This document shows, in pieces, positions 16,955 through 25,836 of a DNA stretch of 64,000 nt. This DNA comes from CAYMSF01 sp964392985. Its GTDB lineage: Bacteria > Verrucomicrobiota > Lentisphaeria > Victivallales > Victivallaceae. The translations under genes and the position numbers were made by a program. Within the stretch, counting starts at the first letter, position 1, and each line of letters starts with the position of its first letter. A model generated the notes under the pieces. The model had not been told where the DNA came from. It made no database searches and saw only the letters and a list, made by a program, of their open reading frames with translations. Location of the stretch: NCBI GenBank assembly GCA_964392985.1, contig CAYMSF010000007.1, positions 25,481 through 89,480 on the forward strand. Reading direction: 5' to 3'.

Positions 16955-17720
16955 CCGGAAAACATTTCACCATGAAGGACATGAAGGACTTGAAGGGTTA
17001 GAGCCAAAACAGGGTACCAAAGCATTTTTCACCATGAAGTGCATGAAGGTCATGAAGGGTTAGAACAAAAACAGGGGTAAGCTACAGAACAGCCAAAGCA
17101 GTTTTCCACCATGAAGATTTACCCGCCTATGGAGGGGCATGAAGGTTTACCCGCCCGTGGCGGGACTTGAAGGGTTAGAGCCAAAACAGGGTACCAAAGC
17201 AGGTTTTACCATGAAGGACATGAAGGTCATGAAGGGTTAGAGCCAGGACAGATGTAAGCAAGGTTACGTTATTTCCAGTTATCAGTGAGGCGATTGAAGC
17301 TACAGTCAACACTACAGTCAACACTACAGTCAACACTACAGTCAACACTACAGTCAACACTACGGTGTTGGCGTTACTGCAACTGCTAAATCATCAAGGC
17401 ACACAAAGTAGTGCAGAGAATGAAAACATTGAAAAGTTAAAGCCAAGGCAGGTTTTACCATGAAGGACATGAAGTGCATGTAGGGTTAGAGCCAGGAAAG
17501 GTTAAAGCAGGAAAACAGCCAAAGCATTTTCACCATGAAGATTTACCCGCCTATGGAGGGGCATGTAGGGTTAGAGCCAGAGGAAAACAGCCGAAGCGGG
17601 TTTTACCATGAAGATTTACCCGCCTCTGGAGGGGCATGAAGGTTTACCCGCCCGTGGCGGGACTTGAAGGGTTAAAGCCGAGGAACAGCGAAGGCAATTT
17701 TTACCGTAAAATATATAAAG
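16955..17720 (+). repeat. Left array of ATGAAGG-type repeats (about seven copies)
   Basis: There are about seven degenerate tandem units of 65-100 bp. Each runs ACCATGAAG-GACATGAAGG-TCATGAAGGG-TTAGAGCC with variable filler (AAACAGGGTACCAAAGC and similar). Units 3, 6 and 7 have palindromic inserts (ATTTACCCGCC..GGAGGGG, and in two of them CCCGCCCGTGGCGGG) between the ATGAAG steps. The array starts 5 bases after the wzm stop and ends shortly before the GxxExxY gene. The same unit occurs in inverse orientation on the far side of that gene (18222-18513). The units differ from one another and there are no constant-length spacers, so it is not a CRISPR array. Confidence 0.85.
17301..17360 (+). repeat. 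Perfect 12-bp tandem repeat, five copies
   Basis: Five exact copies of TACAGTCAACAC lie in a stretch of the left array that lacks the ATGAAGG unit. A degenerate continuation (TACGGTGTTGGC) follows. No reading frame across it looks coding. Confidence 0.9.
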
Positions 17721-17773
17721 TTAAGATAATCTGCAATTGCATTGCATAATAACATAAATACCGACAGAACAAA

Positions 17774-18169
17774 ATGAATGAATTGAATTTGGGGAATAAT
17801 CATTTTAATGCTTTATCCAAGGAAATACTGTCTGGGGCAATTGAAGTTCATCGGAACCTGGGGCCCGGATTACTGGAGTCAACCTACCAGAAATGTCTTT
17901 CTTATGAACTAGGATTAAGAAAAATCGCCCATACGGTGGAATGTCCTCTGCCGGTAATATATAAAGGCATTAATATCGAATGCGGATACAGAATTGATAT
18001 TTTGGTGGAAAATTCAATAGTATTGGAACTGAAAAGTATAGAACAACTCATGCCAATTCATGAGGCGCAATTACTTACTTATATGAAACTTGCAGGACTT
18101 AAACAAGGCTTTTTAATAAATTTCAACGTTCGGCTTCTAAAAAATGGTATCAAAAGTTTTGTAATCTAA
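17774..18169 (+). CDS. GxxExxY protein (PD-(D/E)XK nuclease-like, PDDEXK_3)
   Basis: This 131-residue protein is close to the usual length of the family. It contains the name-giving motif GLLESTY (residues 32-38), then the nuclease-like core: Asp75 in YRIDILV, Glu85-x-Lys87 in VLELKS, and Gln99 with YMKL (102-106). The fold is that of PD-(D/E)XK nucleases, but the biological role of the family is not established. The gene sits alone between arrays of ATGAAGG repeats in opposite orientations, and it splits wzm from wzt. No good ribosome site is visible before the ATG. The context suggests a mobile or repeat-associated unit (inference). Confidence 0.85.
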   Translation: MNELNLGNNHFNALSKEILSGAIEVHRNLGPGLLESTYQKCLSYELGLRKIAHTVECPLPVIYKGINIECGYRIDILVENSIVLELKSIEQLMPIHEAQLLTYMKLAGLKQGFLINFNVRLLKNGIKSFVI

Positions 18170-18221
18170 ATCTATGGAAATGGGATTTTTCGAATTCCCA
18201 GTTAAACGATTTTGATTTAAA

Positions 18222-18513
18222 ACCCTTCATGCGCTTCATGTCCTTCATGGTAAAATTTGTATTTGATTTCGTGGTTAATCTGTCTTGATTTAAAACCCTT
18301 CATGTCCCTCCACGGGCGGGTAAATCTTCATGACCTTCATGGTGAAATTGCATTTGTTTTCGTCTTCAAACTGTATTGATTTAAACCCTTCATGACCCTC
18401 CACAGGCGGGTAAACCTTCATGACCTTCATGGTGAAATTGCATTTGTTTTCGTCTTCAAACTGTATTGATTTAAACCCTTCATGACCTTCATGTCCTTCA
18501 TGGTAAAAAATTG
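18222..18513 (-). repeat. Right array of ATGAAGG-type repeats, inverted (about four copies)
   Basis: About four units read CCTTCATGACCTTCATGG and so on on the plus strand, which is the reverse complement of the left-array unit. The two middle units are nearly identical over some 90 bases and each holds a palindromic insert (CCCTCCACGGGCGGG or CCCTCCACAGGCGGG). The array ends within about 6 bases of the wzt ATG and leaves no recognisable ribosome site for it. The 50 bases between the GxxExxY stop and the array show nothing. Confidence 0.85.
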
Positions 18514-18518
18514 ATTTT

Positions 18519-19805
18519 ATGTCTGATATTGCAATAAAAGTACGGAACGTCAGTAAAAAATACTACATCGGGGAAAAACTGCCCCAGCGTTCCATCACCA
18601 ACTCCATCAAAAACAGCCTTAAACTACCCTGGCAACTCACTAAAAAGATGTTGAAAGGCGAGAAATTTGATCAGCGGGAAGAATTCTGGGCGCTCAAGGA
18701 TGTCTCTTTTGATGTGAAACAGGGTGAAGTGCTCGGGATCATCGGCCGCAATGGCGCCGGTAAATCCACACTGCTCAAAATTCTCAGCCGTATCACTGCC
18801 CCGACGACGGGCGAAATCGAAATATTCGGACGCGTCGGCTGTCTGCTCGAAGTCGGCACCGGCTTCCATCCCGAACTGACCGGACATGAAAATATTTTCC
18901 TGAATGGTTCGCTGCTGGGCATGTCCAAGGCTGAAATTAAACGGCGGTTCGATGAAATTGTGGATTTCTCCGGGGTTGAACGGTTTATTGATACTCCGGT
19001 CAAATATTATTCCAGCGGGATGTACACCCGTCTGGCGTTCTCAGTCGCCGCGCATCTAAATCCGGAAATTCTGATTGTGGATGAAGTGCTCGCCGTCGGC
19101 GATGCCGAATTTCAGAAAAAATGCCTCGGTAAAATGGATTCCATCGCCAAAGCCGGACGTACCATTATTTTCGTTTCGCATAATATGGAGGCAATAAAAA
19201 GCCTGTGCCACACAGGAGTGTTATTGAACAATGGTAAAATTCTTTGTTCAGGAGAAATTAATTGTTGCATTGATCAATACTCTTTAGAAATTGAAAAAAA
19301 TATTTCCGTTAATAATCCTGTAGAAAAGGGTGGCAGTGGCGGGGTTGAAATCAAAGCCGTATGGATTGAAAATTCCTCTAAGGAACAGATTGAAATCATT
19401 GAAAATACTCAAGAAAATTACTTTCTTTGTATGCGGATAGAACTCACGGAATATTACCGAGGCAAAAATATTGCTGCAGGATTCGGAATAGATACTCAGA
19501 GTGGATTAAGGGTTTTTACGTGTGTATCTTCTTGGATAAATCATGTGATTAATACCAAAGAAAAAGAACTGGTAATAAAAAGCAAGATTGAACATATTCC
19601 GCTGGTTATGGGTGATTATTTATTAAGTGCATCTGTATTGTATTTTAATGAAACATTATGTTGTCTTGTGCATTGCGCTAAGTTTTCAATTATCAAACAC
19701 ATGAAAACCTCTTTAAATGATTCAAAACATAACAGTCTGGCTGCATACGGATATATTAACATTGACTTTGAATACAGCCAGGAGGAGAACACGGAATGTT
19801 TATAA
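18519..19805 (+). CDS. wzt: ABC transporter ATPase with C-terminal carbohydrate-binding domain (Wzt)
   Basis: This 428-residue protein has an N-terminal ATPase with Walker A GRNGAGKS (76-83), signature YSSGM (164-168), Walker B ILIVDE (184-189) and switch His221. A C-terminal beta-sandwich of about 180 residues follows. In Wzt proteins this domain recognises the modified end of the finished O-polysaccharide, so that only capped chains are exported. Base composition changes abruptly close to codon 222: 34 of 60 bases are G/C at 18721-18780 but 15 of 60 at 19261-19320. This suggests that the recognition domain was exchanged along with the AT-rich genes downstream. There is no ribosome site; the repeat array reaches the start. 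Confidence 0.9.
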   Translation: MSDIAIKVRNVSKKYYIGEKLPQRSITNSIKNSLKLPWQLTKKMLKGEKFDQREEFWALKDVSFDVKQGEVLGIIGRNGAGKSTLLKILSRITAPTTGEIEIFGRVGCLLEVGTGFHPELTGHENIFLNGSLLGMSKAEIKRRFDEIVDFSGVERFIDTPVKYYSSGMYTRLAFSVAAHLNPEILIVDEVLAVGDAEFQKKCLGKMDSIAKAGRTIIFVSHNMEAIKSLCHTGVLLNNGKILCSGEINCCIDQYSLEIEKNISVNNPVEKGGSGGVEIKAVWIENSSKEQIEIIENTQENYFLCMRIELTEYYRGKNIAAGFGIDTQSGLRVFTCVSSWINHVINTKEKELVIKSKIEHIPLVMGDYLLSASVLYFNETLCCLVHCAKFSIIKHMKTSLNDSKHNSLAAYGYINIDFEYSQEENTECL

Positions 19806-20584
19806 GAAAATCAGAAACATATGACATAATTTACTCAAAAGAGGTTGAAGAAAATATATTAAGAGACAAGGCGAACCCTCTCAATTGTATTTTAAGTATA
19901 ATTTCTGACAAAGCCATTGTTCTCGACATAGGTGCTGGAAATGGAATATTAGGGTGGATGCTTTCAAACCTCAAACCAGGAACTACTGTTGACGGGGTAG
20001 AACCTAACCCTGCCGGGGCTAAAATAGGGATGAAGTATTACAGGCATTTTTATAATGATATCCTTCAGAACGTAAGGAATTCTCTAAACTGGCAGCAATA
20101 TGATTTCATCGTTCTTGCCGACGTGATAGAGCATATAGAAAATCCCATAGCGTTTCTTTCTGAAATCCTAGTATGTGTCAAACCCGAAACCAAAATTCTG
20201 ATGAGCATTCCAAATGTTGCTCACGGTTCAATAAGATTGCAGTTGCTGAATGGAAGTTTTGAATATGTGGATTCCGGTCTACTAGAAAAAACACATTTGC
20301 GTTTTTTCACTATTAAAACTATAAAGCAGATGATTACTGAAGTCGGAGCCTATGCGGAACAGTTTTTCTATCTGGAGCGAGATTACAGAAGTAGTCTTGA
20401 CGATTTTGAGATAAAACCTGGTTCTTTCGGATTATGCAAACTTTTAAATGATCCGGAAAGCTATGCTTACCAGTATATTGTAAAAATTTCTACCGTGCCT
20501 GTTTTGGAAAAAAACGCTGTTTTGATTGGCGACATAAAAAAAGCACCTATGATAAAATCTTTTCTCAAAGGTGTTTTATCATGA
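19796..20584 (+). CDS. SAM-dependent methyltransferase, polysaccharide cluster
   Basis: This 262-residue class I methyltransferase has the SAM-binding motif VLDIGAGNGILGW (about residues 41-53), an acidic loop DGVEPN (about 65-70), and FIVLADVIEHIENP (about 103-116), the motif of the Methyltransf_11/23 families. GGAGG at 19781-19785 precedes the ATG. It overlaps wzt by 10 bases and the next gene by 4, so all three are co-translated. Following the Wzt substrate-recognition domain directly, it may methylate the non-reducing end of the chain to stop elongation and license export. That model is known for Wzt systems and is inferred here. Confidence 0.75.
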   Translation: MFIRKSETYDIIYSKEVEENILRDKANPLNCILSIISDKAIVLDIGAGNGILGWMLSNLKPGTTVDGVEPNPAGAKIGMKYYRHFYNDILQNVRNSLNWQQYDFIVLADVIEHIENPIAFLSEILVCVKPETKILMSIPNVAHGSIRLQLLNGSFEYVDSGLLEKTHLRFFTIKTIKQMITEVGAYAEQFFYLERDYRSSLDDFEIKPGSFGLCKLLNDPESYAYQYIVKISTVPVLEKNAVLIGDIKKAPMIKSFLKGVLS

Positions 20585-21477
20585 GCCGTAAAAAAGTTTC
20601 TGTATGCATACCATCGTATAACAGTTACAGAGAAGTGAAGCGCTTGCTAGATTCACTTATAATTCAAAGCTTTCAGGATTACGATATTATAATTTCAGAC
20701 GATTCCACTAATGATGAAATAGAAATGCTTGTAAATGGATATGACTTAAAGAACCTTACATACAACCACAATAAAGCGCCAAAGGGAAGTCCCGAGAACT
20801 GGAATGCCGCAATTGAAATGGCAACAGGCGAATATGTAAAAATAATGCATCATGATGACTGGTTTTCCAGAACGGACAGTCTTGCTTTATTTGTTGAAGC
20901 AATGGATAAAAATCCACATGTGGATTTTTGTTTTTCAAACTGCAATGCGATCTTAAACGATCTTACTGGGGAGCATTATACGCATATTGTAAACAGTGAA
21001 TTCATGAAAAAACTGGAACATAATCCTTACGAGATATTCCCAATCAACCACATAGGCGCACCTAGTGTTACTATGTTCAGACGAAGTGCGTTCTGTCGCT
21101 TTGACAAAAATGTTAAATATGTTGTGGATATCCTTTTTTATATCACCATTCTCAAGAAAAACAGGTTTTTTTCCCATATCCCAGAATGTTTAATAAATAT
21201 AACATCAAGAGGCAATAATCAAGTAACAAAACAATGCATGACACAGGAAATACAACTTTATGAGTGGTTCTACCTCTATTCCGTTGTTAGAGATGAATTT
21301 GAATTGAATACTTTTCAGAAGTCTTTTCTGAAAGGACTGTTGAAACAATATAATGTTACGGATAAATCCTTTTTCAAAAAAAGAAATTTGAAATTGCCAT
21401 GCTTTACATATCCAGTAATTTTATGTAATAAAATTACAGAGTTATTTTCATTTAGGAAAAAGAAATGTCTCATTTGA
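20581..21477 (+). CDS. Family 2 glycosyltransferase
   Basis: This 298-residue GT-A glycosyltransferase starts VSVCIPSYNSYREVKRLLDS, with DDS (about residues 41-43) binding the nucleotide and HHDDW (about 92-96) as the metal-binding DxD-type motif. Basic residues at the C-terminus could bind the inner leaflet. It would add one sugar to the growing chain on the cytoplasmic face. The ATG overlaps the previous stop by 4 bases. It is strongly AT-rich, like its neighbours. The sugar and linkage cannot be told. Confidence 0.85.
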   Translation: MSRKKVSVCIPSYNSYREVKRLLDSLIIQSFQDYDIIISDDSTNDEIEMLVNGYDLKNLTYNHNKAPKGSPENWNAAIEMATGEYVKIMHHDDWFSRTDSLALFVEAMDKNPHVDFCFSNCNAILNDLTGEHYTHIVNSEFMKKLEHNPYEIFPINHIGAPSVTMFRRSAFCRFDKNVKYVVDILFYITILKKNRFFSHIPECLINITSRGNNQVTKQCMTQEIQLYEWFYLYSVVRDEFELNTFQKSFLKGLLKQYNVTDKSFFKKRNLKLPCFTYPVILCNKITELFSFRKKKCLI

Positions 21478-21601
21478 TAAAATTAGATATACAATATTAC
21501 ATTTGAGCGAACCGCTATACAAAACAATTGCTAAAGTTACTTAACATACTGGCTTATTATATCTTTCTGTTTTTAAACCGTAAGAATATCTAGGAGCGAA
21601 A

Positions 21602-22267
21602 ATGCATCAGCCGATAAAAGATTTCACAGAGCTTATAAGCAAACAGCTAGAAATAAAAGAACCTATATATGAATTCGGTGCTTTTCAGGTTTCCGGTCAG
21701 GAAGGTTTTGCTGATTTAAGACCGTATTTTCCAAACAAAAAATACGTTGGCGCAGATATGCGCTTGGGAACTGGAGTTGATGTTGTACTTGATTTGCATA
21801 ATATCGCGTTGCAAGATGAATCAGTCGGAACAGTTCTTTGCTTTGATACCTTGGAGCATGTGGAAGATCCCCGTAAGGCAATTAACGAGATATACCGCAT
21901 ACTGAAACCTGGCGGAATTTTAGCGATAAGCAGTGTTATGTATTGTCCGATTCACGACTACCCTTCAGATTACTGGAGATTCACCCCGGAGGCTTTTAAG
22001 TCAATAATGAAACCTTTTAAAACTACTTTTGTGGGAGCATTGGGCAAAAAAGAGTTCCCCCACGTTGTAGTCGGAATCGGCATTAAAGGTGACTGGGAAA
22101 TAGCCAATAATTTTCTAAATGCCTATAAAGATTGGGAGACGAAAGAAACTGCAATAATTCTTCCTCAGGAATCACCGATCGAAAAAGAAGAAAAGAGGTC
22201 TTTTCACATATTAAAAATGTTTATTCCGCCGATTATGGTCAAGTTATTGAAACTTATATTGAGATAG
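21602..22267 (+). CDS. SAM-dependent methyltransferase (Methyltransf_11-like)
   Basis: This 221-residue protein starts with a glycine-poor variant of motif I, IYEFGAFQVSGQEGFADLRP (about residues 21-40), then YVGADMRLGTGVDVVLDLH and TVLCFDTLEHVEDP, the post-I and motif II pattern of Methyltransf_11, and ILKPGGILAISSV. It was probably adapted for a sugar or lipid-linked substrate. AGGAG (21592-21596) precedes the ATG by 5 bases. A 124-base gap separates it from the glycosyltransferase upstream; I see no clear promoter there. Confidence 0.75.
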   Translation: MHQPIKDFTELISKQLEIKEPIYEFGAFQVSGQEGFADLRPYFPNKKYVGADMRLGTGVDVVLDLHNIALQDESVGTVLCFDTLEHVEDPRKAINEIYRILKPGGILAISSVMYCPIHDYPSDYWRFTPEAFKSIMKPFKTTFVGALGKKEFPHVVVGIGIKGDWEIANNFLNAYKDWETKETAIILPQESPIEKEEKRSFHILKMFIPPIMVKLLKLILR

Positions 22268-22288
22268 CTTTAAAACAGGAAAAGACTA

Positions 22289-22978
22289 ATGAAAAAATTT
22301 AATTTTTTCAAGCCCAAGGAAATACTTTACAAGAAAAGTTATTCCCAGTGCGGCGAGGATATGATTATAGATTTTGTGATTACAAATCATTTTCATATTG
22401 ACAAGCCTACTTACATTGACATCGGAGCTCACGATCCATACTATCTCAGCAACACGGCGTATTTTTACGAGAAAGGTTGCCGTGGAATAAATATAGAACC
22501 TAATCCTGTACTTTTTGAAAAAATCCTGAAAAATCGGCAAGAGGATATATGTCTGAATATTGGAATATCAGACAGCATGAAAACACTTCCCTTTTATGTT
22601 CTTAACGTGTCAACGATGAGTACTTTCTCGTTATGCGAACTGGAATTGCTGATTGATAAGTATGGGTTTAAGCATGAGAAAACTTTATCTGTGTGTGTTA
22701 GCACTTTTCTTGATGTGATCACTGAATATGCCGATTCCAAGTGTCCTGACATTCTTTTTCTTGATGCGGAAGGGTATGAGGATATTATTATCAAGAGTAT
22801 TGATTTTTCTTTTCTCAGACCAAAGATTATATGTATTGAATCAGCTAAGTATGATGAATGTATTAATCTCGATAATAAAGAACATAATCTTGAGGAATAT
22901 CTCATATCGCAAAATTATAAAGTTTATGCAGATACATTCGTTAATACAATTCTTATAGACGTTGCTATAACCGATTGA
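22289..22978 (+). CDS. FkbM-family methyltransferase
   Basis: This 229-residue protein has SQCGEDMII near residue 17 and YIDIGAHDPYYLSNTAYFYE (about 43-62) as the SAM-binding segment. GINIEPNPVLFEKI follows, then a C-terminal LFLDAEGYEDIIIKSIDF (about 153-170). This is the pattern of FkbM-type O-methyltransferases, which methylate sugar hydroxyls and are frequent in O-antigen clusters. It lies 21 bases after the previous methyltransferase and is AT-rich. The position methylated is unknown. Confidence 0.8.
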   Translation: MKKFNFFKPKEILYKKSYSQCGEDMIIDFVITNHFHIDKPTYIDIGAHDPYYLSNTAYFYEKGCRGINIEPNPVLFEKILKNRQEDICLNIGISDSMKTLPFYVLNVSTMSTFSLCELELLIDKYGFKHEKTLSVCVSTFLDVITEYADSKCPDILFLDAEGYEDIIIKSIDFSFLRPKIICIESAKYDECINLDNKEHNLEEYLISQNYKVYADTFVNTILIDVAITD

Positions 22979-23016
22979 GGATTGGTAATTCTTAAAGGAA
23001 TCGCAGGAATTTAATA

Positions 23017-23820
23017 ATGGGAAATATTAAACAATATATCAAGCACACATCACTGGGCGCATGGTTATGTACGCAACGCGCAAAATACAAGAGTTTTTTT
23101 GCGAATCGCAAGAAAAACGCAATTTTAAATAAACGGCTGGATATTCTTTCTGATTTTCTCAAAAATAACAACCAAATACTGGCAGATGGTCGCTTTGAAT
23201 GCAATCCTGCGAGCAGCATGTTCTGTTTAGAAGACAATGTTGGCTCACTGAATTTTGATCCTCACTATACATATCACACGGCTTGGGCGGCAAGAATATT
23301 GGCAAAAAACAGACCTGAAAAGCATATTGACATATCTTCTATTCTTGAGTTCTCTACAATAGTCTCAGCCTTTATTCCCGTTGATTTTTATGAATACAGA
23401 CCCACGCAAATAAAATTGTCCGGCCTGAATACTTTTCATTGTAACATACTTTCTCTCCCTTTTGAAGACAACTCGATTAAGTCGCTGTCATGCATGCATG
23501 TGGTTGAACACATAGGGTTGGGACGTTATGGTGATCCTTTTGACCCTTCAGGGGACATTAAAGCCGCTCTGGAACTCCAGAGAGTACTCGCTCCCAACGG
23601 AACACTTCTGTTTGTTGTTCCTGTCGGTCGTCCTTTATTAAGGTTCAATGCCCATAGAATTTATTCTTATGAGTTGATCGTTCAGATGTTCAAAGAGCTT
23701 GACCTAAAATCAATTTCGTTAATAGACGATAATTGTGAATTTATTCAAAAAGCGGACATAACTAAAATATCAAAACAGTCCTATGCATGCGGATGTTTTG
23801 AGTTTACAAAGTTAAAATAG
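23017..23820 (+). CDS. DUF268-type methyltransferase-like protein
   Basis: This 267-residue protein has a C-terminal half that matches the DUF268 pattern: LSLPFEDNSIKSLSCMHVVEHIGLGRYGD (about residues 147-175), followed by PSGDIKAALELQRVLAPNGTLLFVVPVG and NAHRIYSYE. This is a methyltransferase-like fold with a variant SAM site. The N-terminal 70 residues are basic and helical. AGGAATC-type sequence precedes the ATG. It is the fourth methyltransferase-like protein in 4 kb. Activity has not been established for the family as far as I know. Confidence 0.75.
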   Translation: MGNIKQYIKHTSLGAWLCTQRAKYKSFFANRKKNAILNKRLDILSDFLKNNNQILADGRFECNPASSMFCLEDNVGSLNFDPHYTYHTAWAARILAKNRPEKHIDISSILEFSTIVSAFIPVDFYEYRPTQIKLSGLNTFHCNILSLPFEDNSIKSLSCMHVVEHIGLGRYGDPFDPSGDIKAALELQRVLAPNGTLLFVVPVGRPLLRFNAHRIYSYELIVQMFKELDLKSISLIDDNCEFIQKADITKISKQSYACGCFEFTKLK

Positions 23821-24722
23821 TGCAATCCAGAAACATGATAATCGTTAAATTACATGGTGGTTTGGGAAATCAGATGTTTCAATATGCGTTCGGACGTGCA
23901 TTGTCCATACATCGAAACGAAGATTTGAAATTTGACATTTCAAGTTTCCCTGACCCCAACAACCGGAAATACTGTTTAGATAAATTAGGACTTCAGCTTC
24001 AATTTGCCAGCGCGGATGAATGTTATCGGGCACAGTATGCATTACAACCTCTATACTGGCGCTTGATTTGTAGATTTTTCAATAAGCCATGCCCGCCAAT
24101 CCGAAAATCTGCCGGGTATTTTGAAGAAAAAGGCTTTGCTTTTAATCCTTCAGTATTTACCTCTTCAATTACTTATGCCAGTGGCTACTGGCAGTGTGAA
24201 AAATACTGGGCAGGATATGAAGATGTAATACGCCGTGAATTTTCATTTAATATTGCGATGAGTGAAAAAACTCTTGAACTTGCAGAAAAAATTTCCGGAT
24301 GCAAGTCGGTAAGTGTTCATTTCCGTCGCGGTGATTATGTCGATAACTCAGCGACAAAGGATCTTCACGGTGGATGTTCATTAGCATATTATGCGGCGGC
24401 GGTCAACCAAATTGCCGAAGCTGAAAAGGATATTGAACTGTATGTTTTTTCAGATGAACCTGAATGGTGCAGGAATAATTTCAAAACGAAATATCCAATG
24501 CATTTTGTTACACACACGGCAGTTGAACACGATTATGAAGACATATGGATGATGAGTTGTTGCAAACACAATATTATTGCTAACAGTTCTTTTAGTTGGT
24601 GGGGGGCATGGCTCAGCCAAAATCCAGATAAGATTGTGATTGCTCCGCGCCGTTGGTTGGCAGATGATACGGCAAATGAACAGATGCAAGATTTAATCCC
24701 AAAACAATGGATAAGTTTATAA
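23820..24722 (+). CDS. GT11 alpha-1,2-fucosyltransferase-like protein
   Basis: This 300-residue protein (295 if started at the ATG 23835) carries the GT11 hallmarks: KLHGGLGNQMFQYAFGRAL (about residues 10-28) and VHFRRGDYVDN (about 165-175), the HxRRxD motif that binds GDP-fucose, and a late SSFSWWGAWL segment. It would transfer fucose, or another GDP-6-deoxyhexose, to the chain. The GTG at 23820 overlaps the previous stop; neither start has a strong ribosome site. A GDP-sugar reductase-like gene in the same cluster (28790-29746) fits a GDP-6-deoxyhexose substrate. Confidence 0.85.
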   Translation: MQSRNMIIVKLHGGLGNQMFQYAFGRALSIHRNEDLKFDISSFPDPNNRKYCLDKLGLQLQFASADECYRAQYALQPLYWRLICRFFNKPCPPIRKSAGYFEEKGFAFNPSVFTSSITYASGYWQCEKYWAGYEDVIRREFSFNIAMSEKTLELAEKISGCKSVSVHFRRGDYVDNSATKDLHGGCSLAYYAAAVNQIAEAEKDIELYVFSDEPEWCRNNFKTKYPMHFVTHTAVEHDYEDIWMMSCCKHNIIANSSFSWWGAWLSQNPDKIVIAPRRWLADDTANEQMQDLIPKQWISL

Positions 24723-24808
24723 ATGAACATGGAGTTACTTTATTACTACATATCTATAATGTGGATAAATACTACAATCAATCATTAATCTTATTAGAGG
24801 ATATTATA

Positions 24809-25735
24809 GTGAATATACTTGTTCTAGGTGGAGATGGGTTTATTGGATCGCATTTTGTCGATTCTATAATAGATACTGGGCATAATATTTATGTATTTGA
24901 CAGATTTAAATCAGGTAAATCTACAAATCTGGAGCATTTAAAGGGTAAAGTTTTCTTCATTTCCGGGGAACTAGCCAATAGGGAACATTTGAAATTTGCA
25001 TTGGAGAATAAAGATATTATATATCATTTTGTTTCCTGCACTAATCCACTAACAAGCTGGAATGACCCATACCTTGAAATAGCAGATAATTTAAAAAATT
25101 CCACCCAATTATTTGAACTCGCCGCCGAAGCAGGCGTTAAAAAAATTGTATTCCCATCTTCAGGGGGAACTATTTACGGTTCGCAAAACGGGAAGATAGA
25201 TGAAACAACGTTACCAAAACCATTTACGCCATATGGAATATGTAAACTTACAACCGAATATATTTTAGAATATTTTCATATAAAGTATAATATTTCATAT
25301 GACATATATAGAATCGGAAACGCCTTTGGTCCAAGACAATCGGCAAACACACAACAAGGTGTAATCGGCGTATGGATGAGACATGTTATGGAAGGACGGG
25401 AACTCATTGTTTATGGAGATGATAATACAATCCGTGACTATGTTTATGTAAAAGATGTGGCGTATCTGATGTCTCATTCTTTAAAAGATTCTGCATCGTC
25501 GGGTATTTATAATATCGGGTCTGGTGTCGGCATTTCAATTTTGGAACTGCTCCAAGTTTTTAAAAACGTTATCCCTAAACCTTTTAAATATAAAGTATTC
25601 CCGAGAAGACCTTCCGATAATAGTTCATTTATACTAGATCCCCAAAAAATACTTTCCATTTTCCCTGATTTTCAGTTTTCTAAATTAGAAACTATGATTT
25701 GCGAAACATGGGATTTTTATAATAATACCAATTAA
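24809..25735 (+). CDS. NAD-dependent nucleotide-sugar epimerase/dehydratase
   Basis: This 309-residue short-chain dehydrogenase of the extended type has the NAD-binding motif GGDGFIG at the N-terminus and YGICK as the catalytic Tyr-x3-Lys, with SSGGT upstream. It most resembles UDP-glucose/UDP-GlcNAc 4-epimerases. I place the start at GTG 24809 because AGAGGA (24796-24801) lies 7 bases upstream and the Rossmann strand begins there. The longer frame from 24707 would add 34 unrelated residues overlapping the fucosyltransferase end. It interconverts or makes a sugar nucleotide for the cluster. It is AT-rich. Confidence 0.8.
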   Translation: MNILVLGGDGFIGSHFVDSIIDTGHNIYVFDRFKSGKSTNLEHLKGKVFFISGELANREHLKFALENKDIIYHFVSCTNPLTSWNDPYLEIADNLKNSTQLFELAAEAGVKKIVFPSSGGTIYGSQNGKIDETTLPKPFTPYGICKLTTEYILEYFHIKYNISYDIYRIGNAFGPRQSANTQQGVIGVWMRHVMEGRELIVYGDDNTIRDYVYVKDVAYLMSHSLKDSASSGIYNIGSGVGISILELLQVFKNVIPKPFKYKVFPRRPSDNSSFILDPQKILSIFPDFQFSKLETMICETWDFYNNTN

Positions 25736-25836
25736 ACTGTAATTCAGTGCGATATTATTGAGAGAATATGCATTTTTCGCAAAATGGTTTGTATATATCA
25801 ATAAAAATAAAATAACACTAGTTTTAATTCAATAAA

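Noticed and set aside
17175..17360. 61-codon minus-strand ORF with repeated LTVV
   Set aside because: It is only the translation of the 12-bp tandem repeat; it has no ribosome site and no family resemblance.
16955..17720. Left ATGAAGG array as a CRISPR array
   Set aside because: Unit length varies from about 65 to 100 bp, units are internally repetitive, the spacers are not unique, and the same unit occurs inverted downstream.
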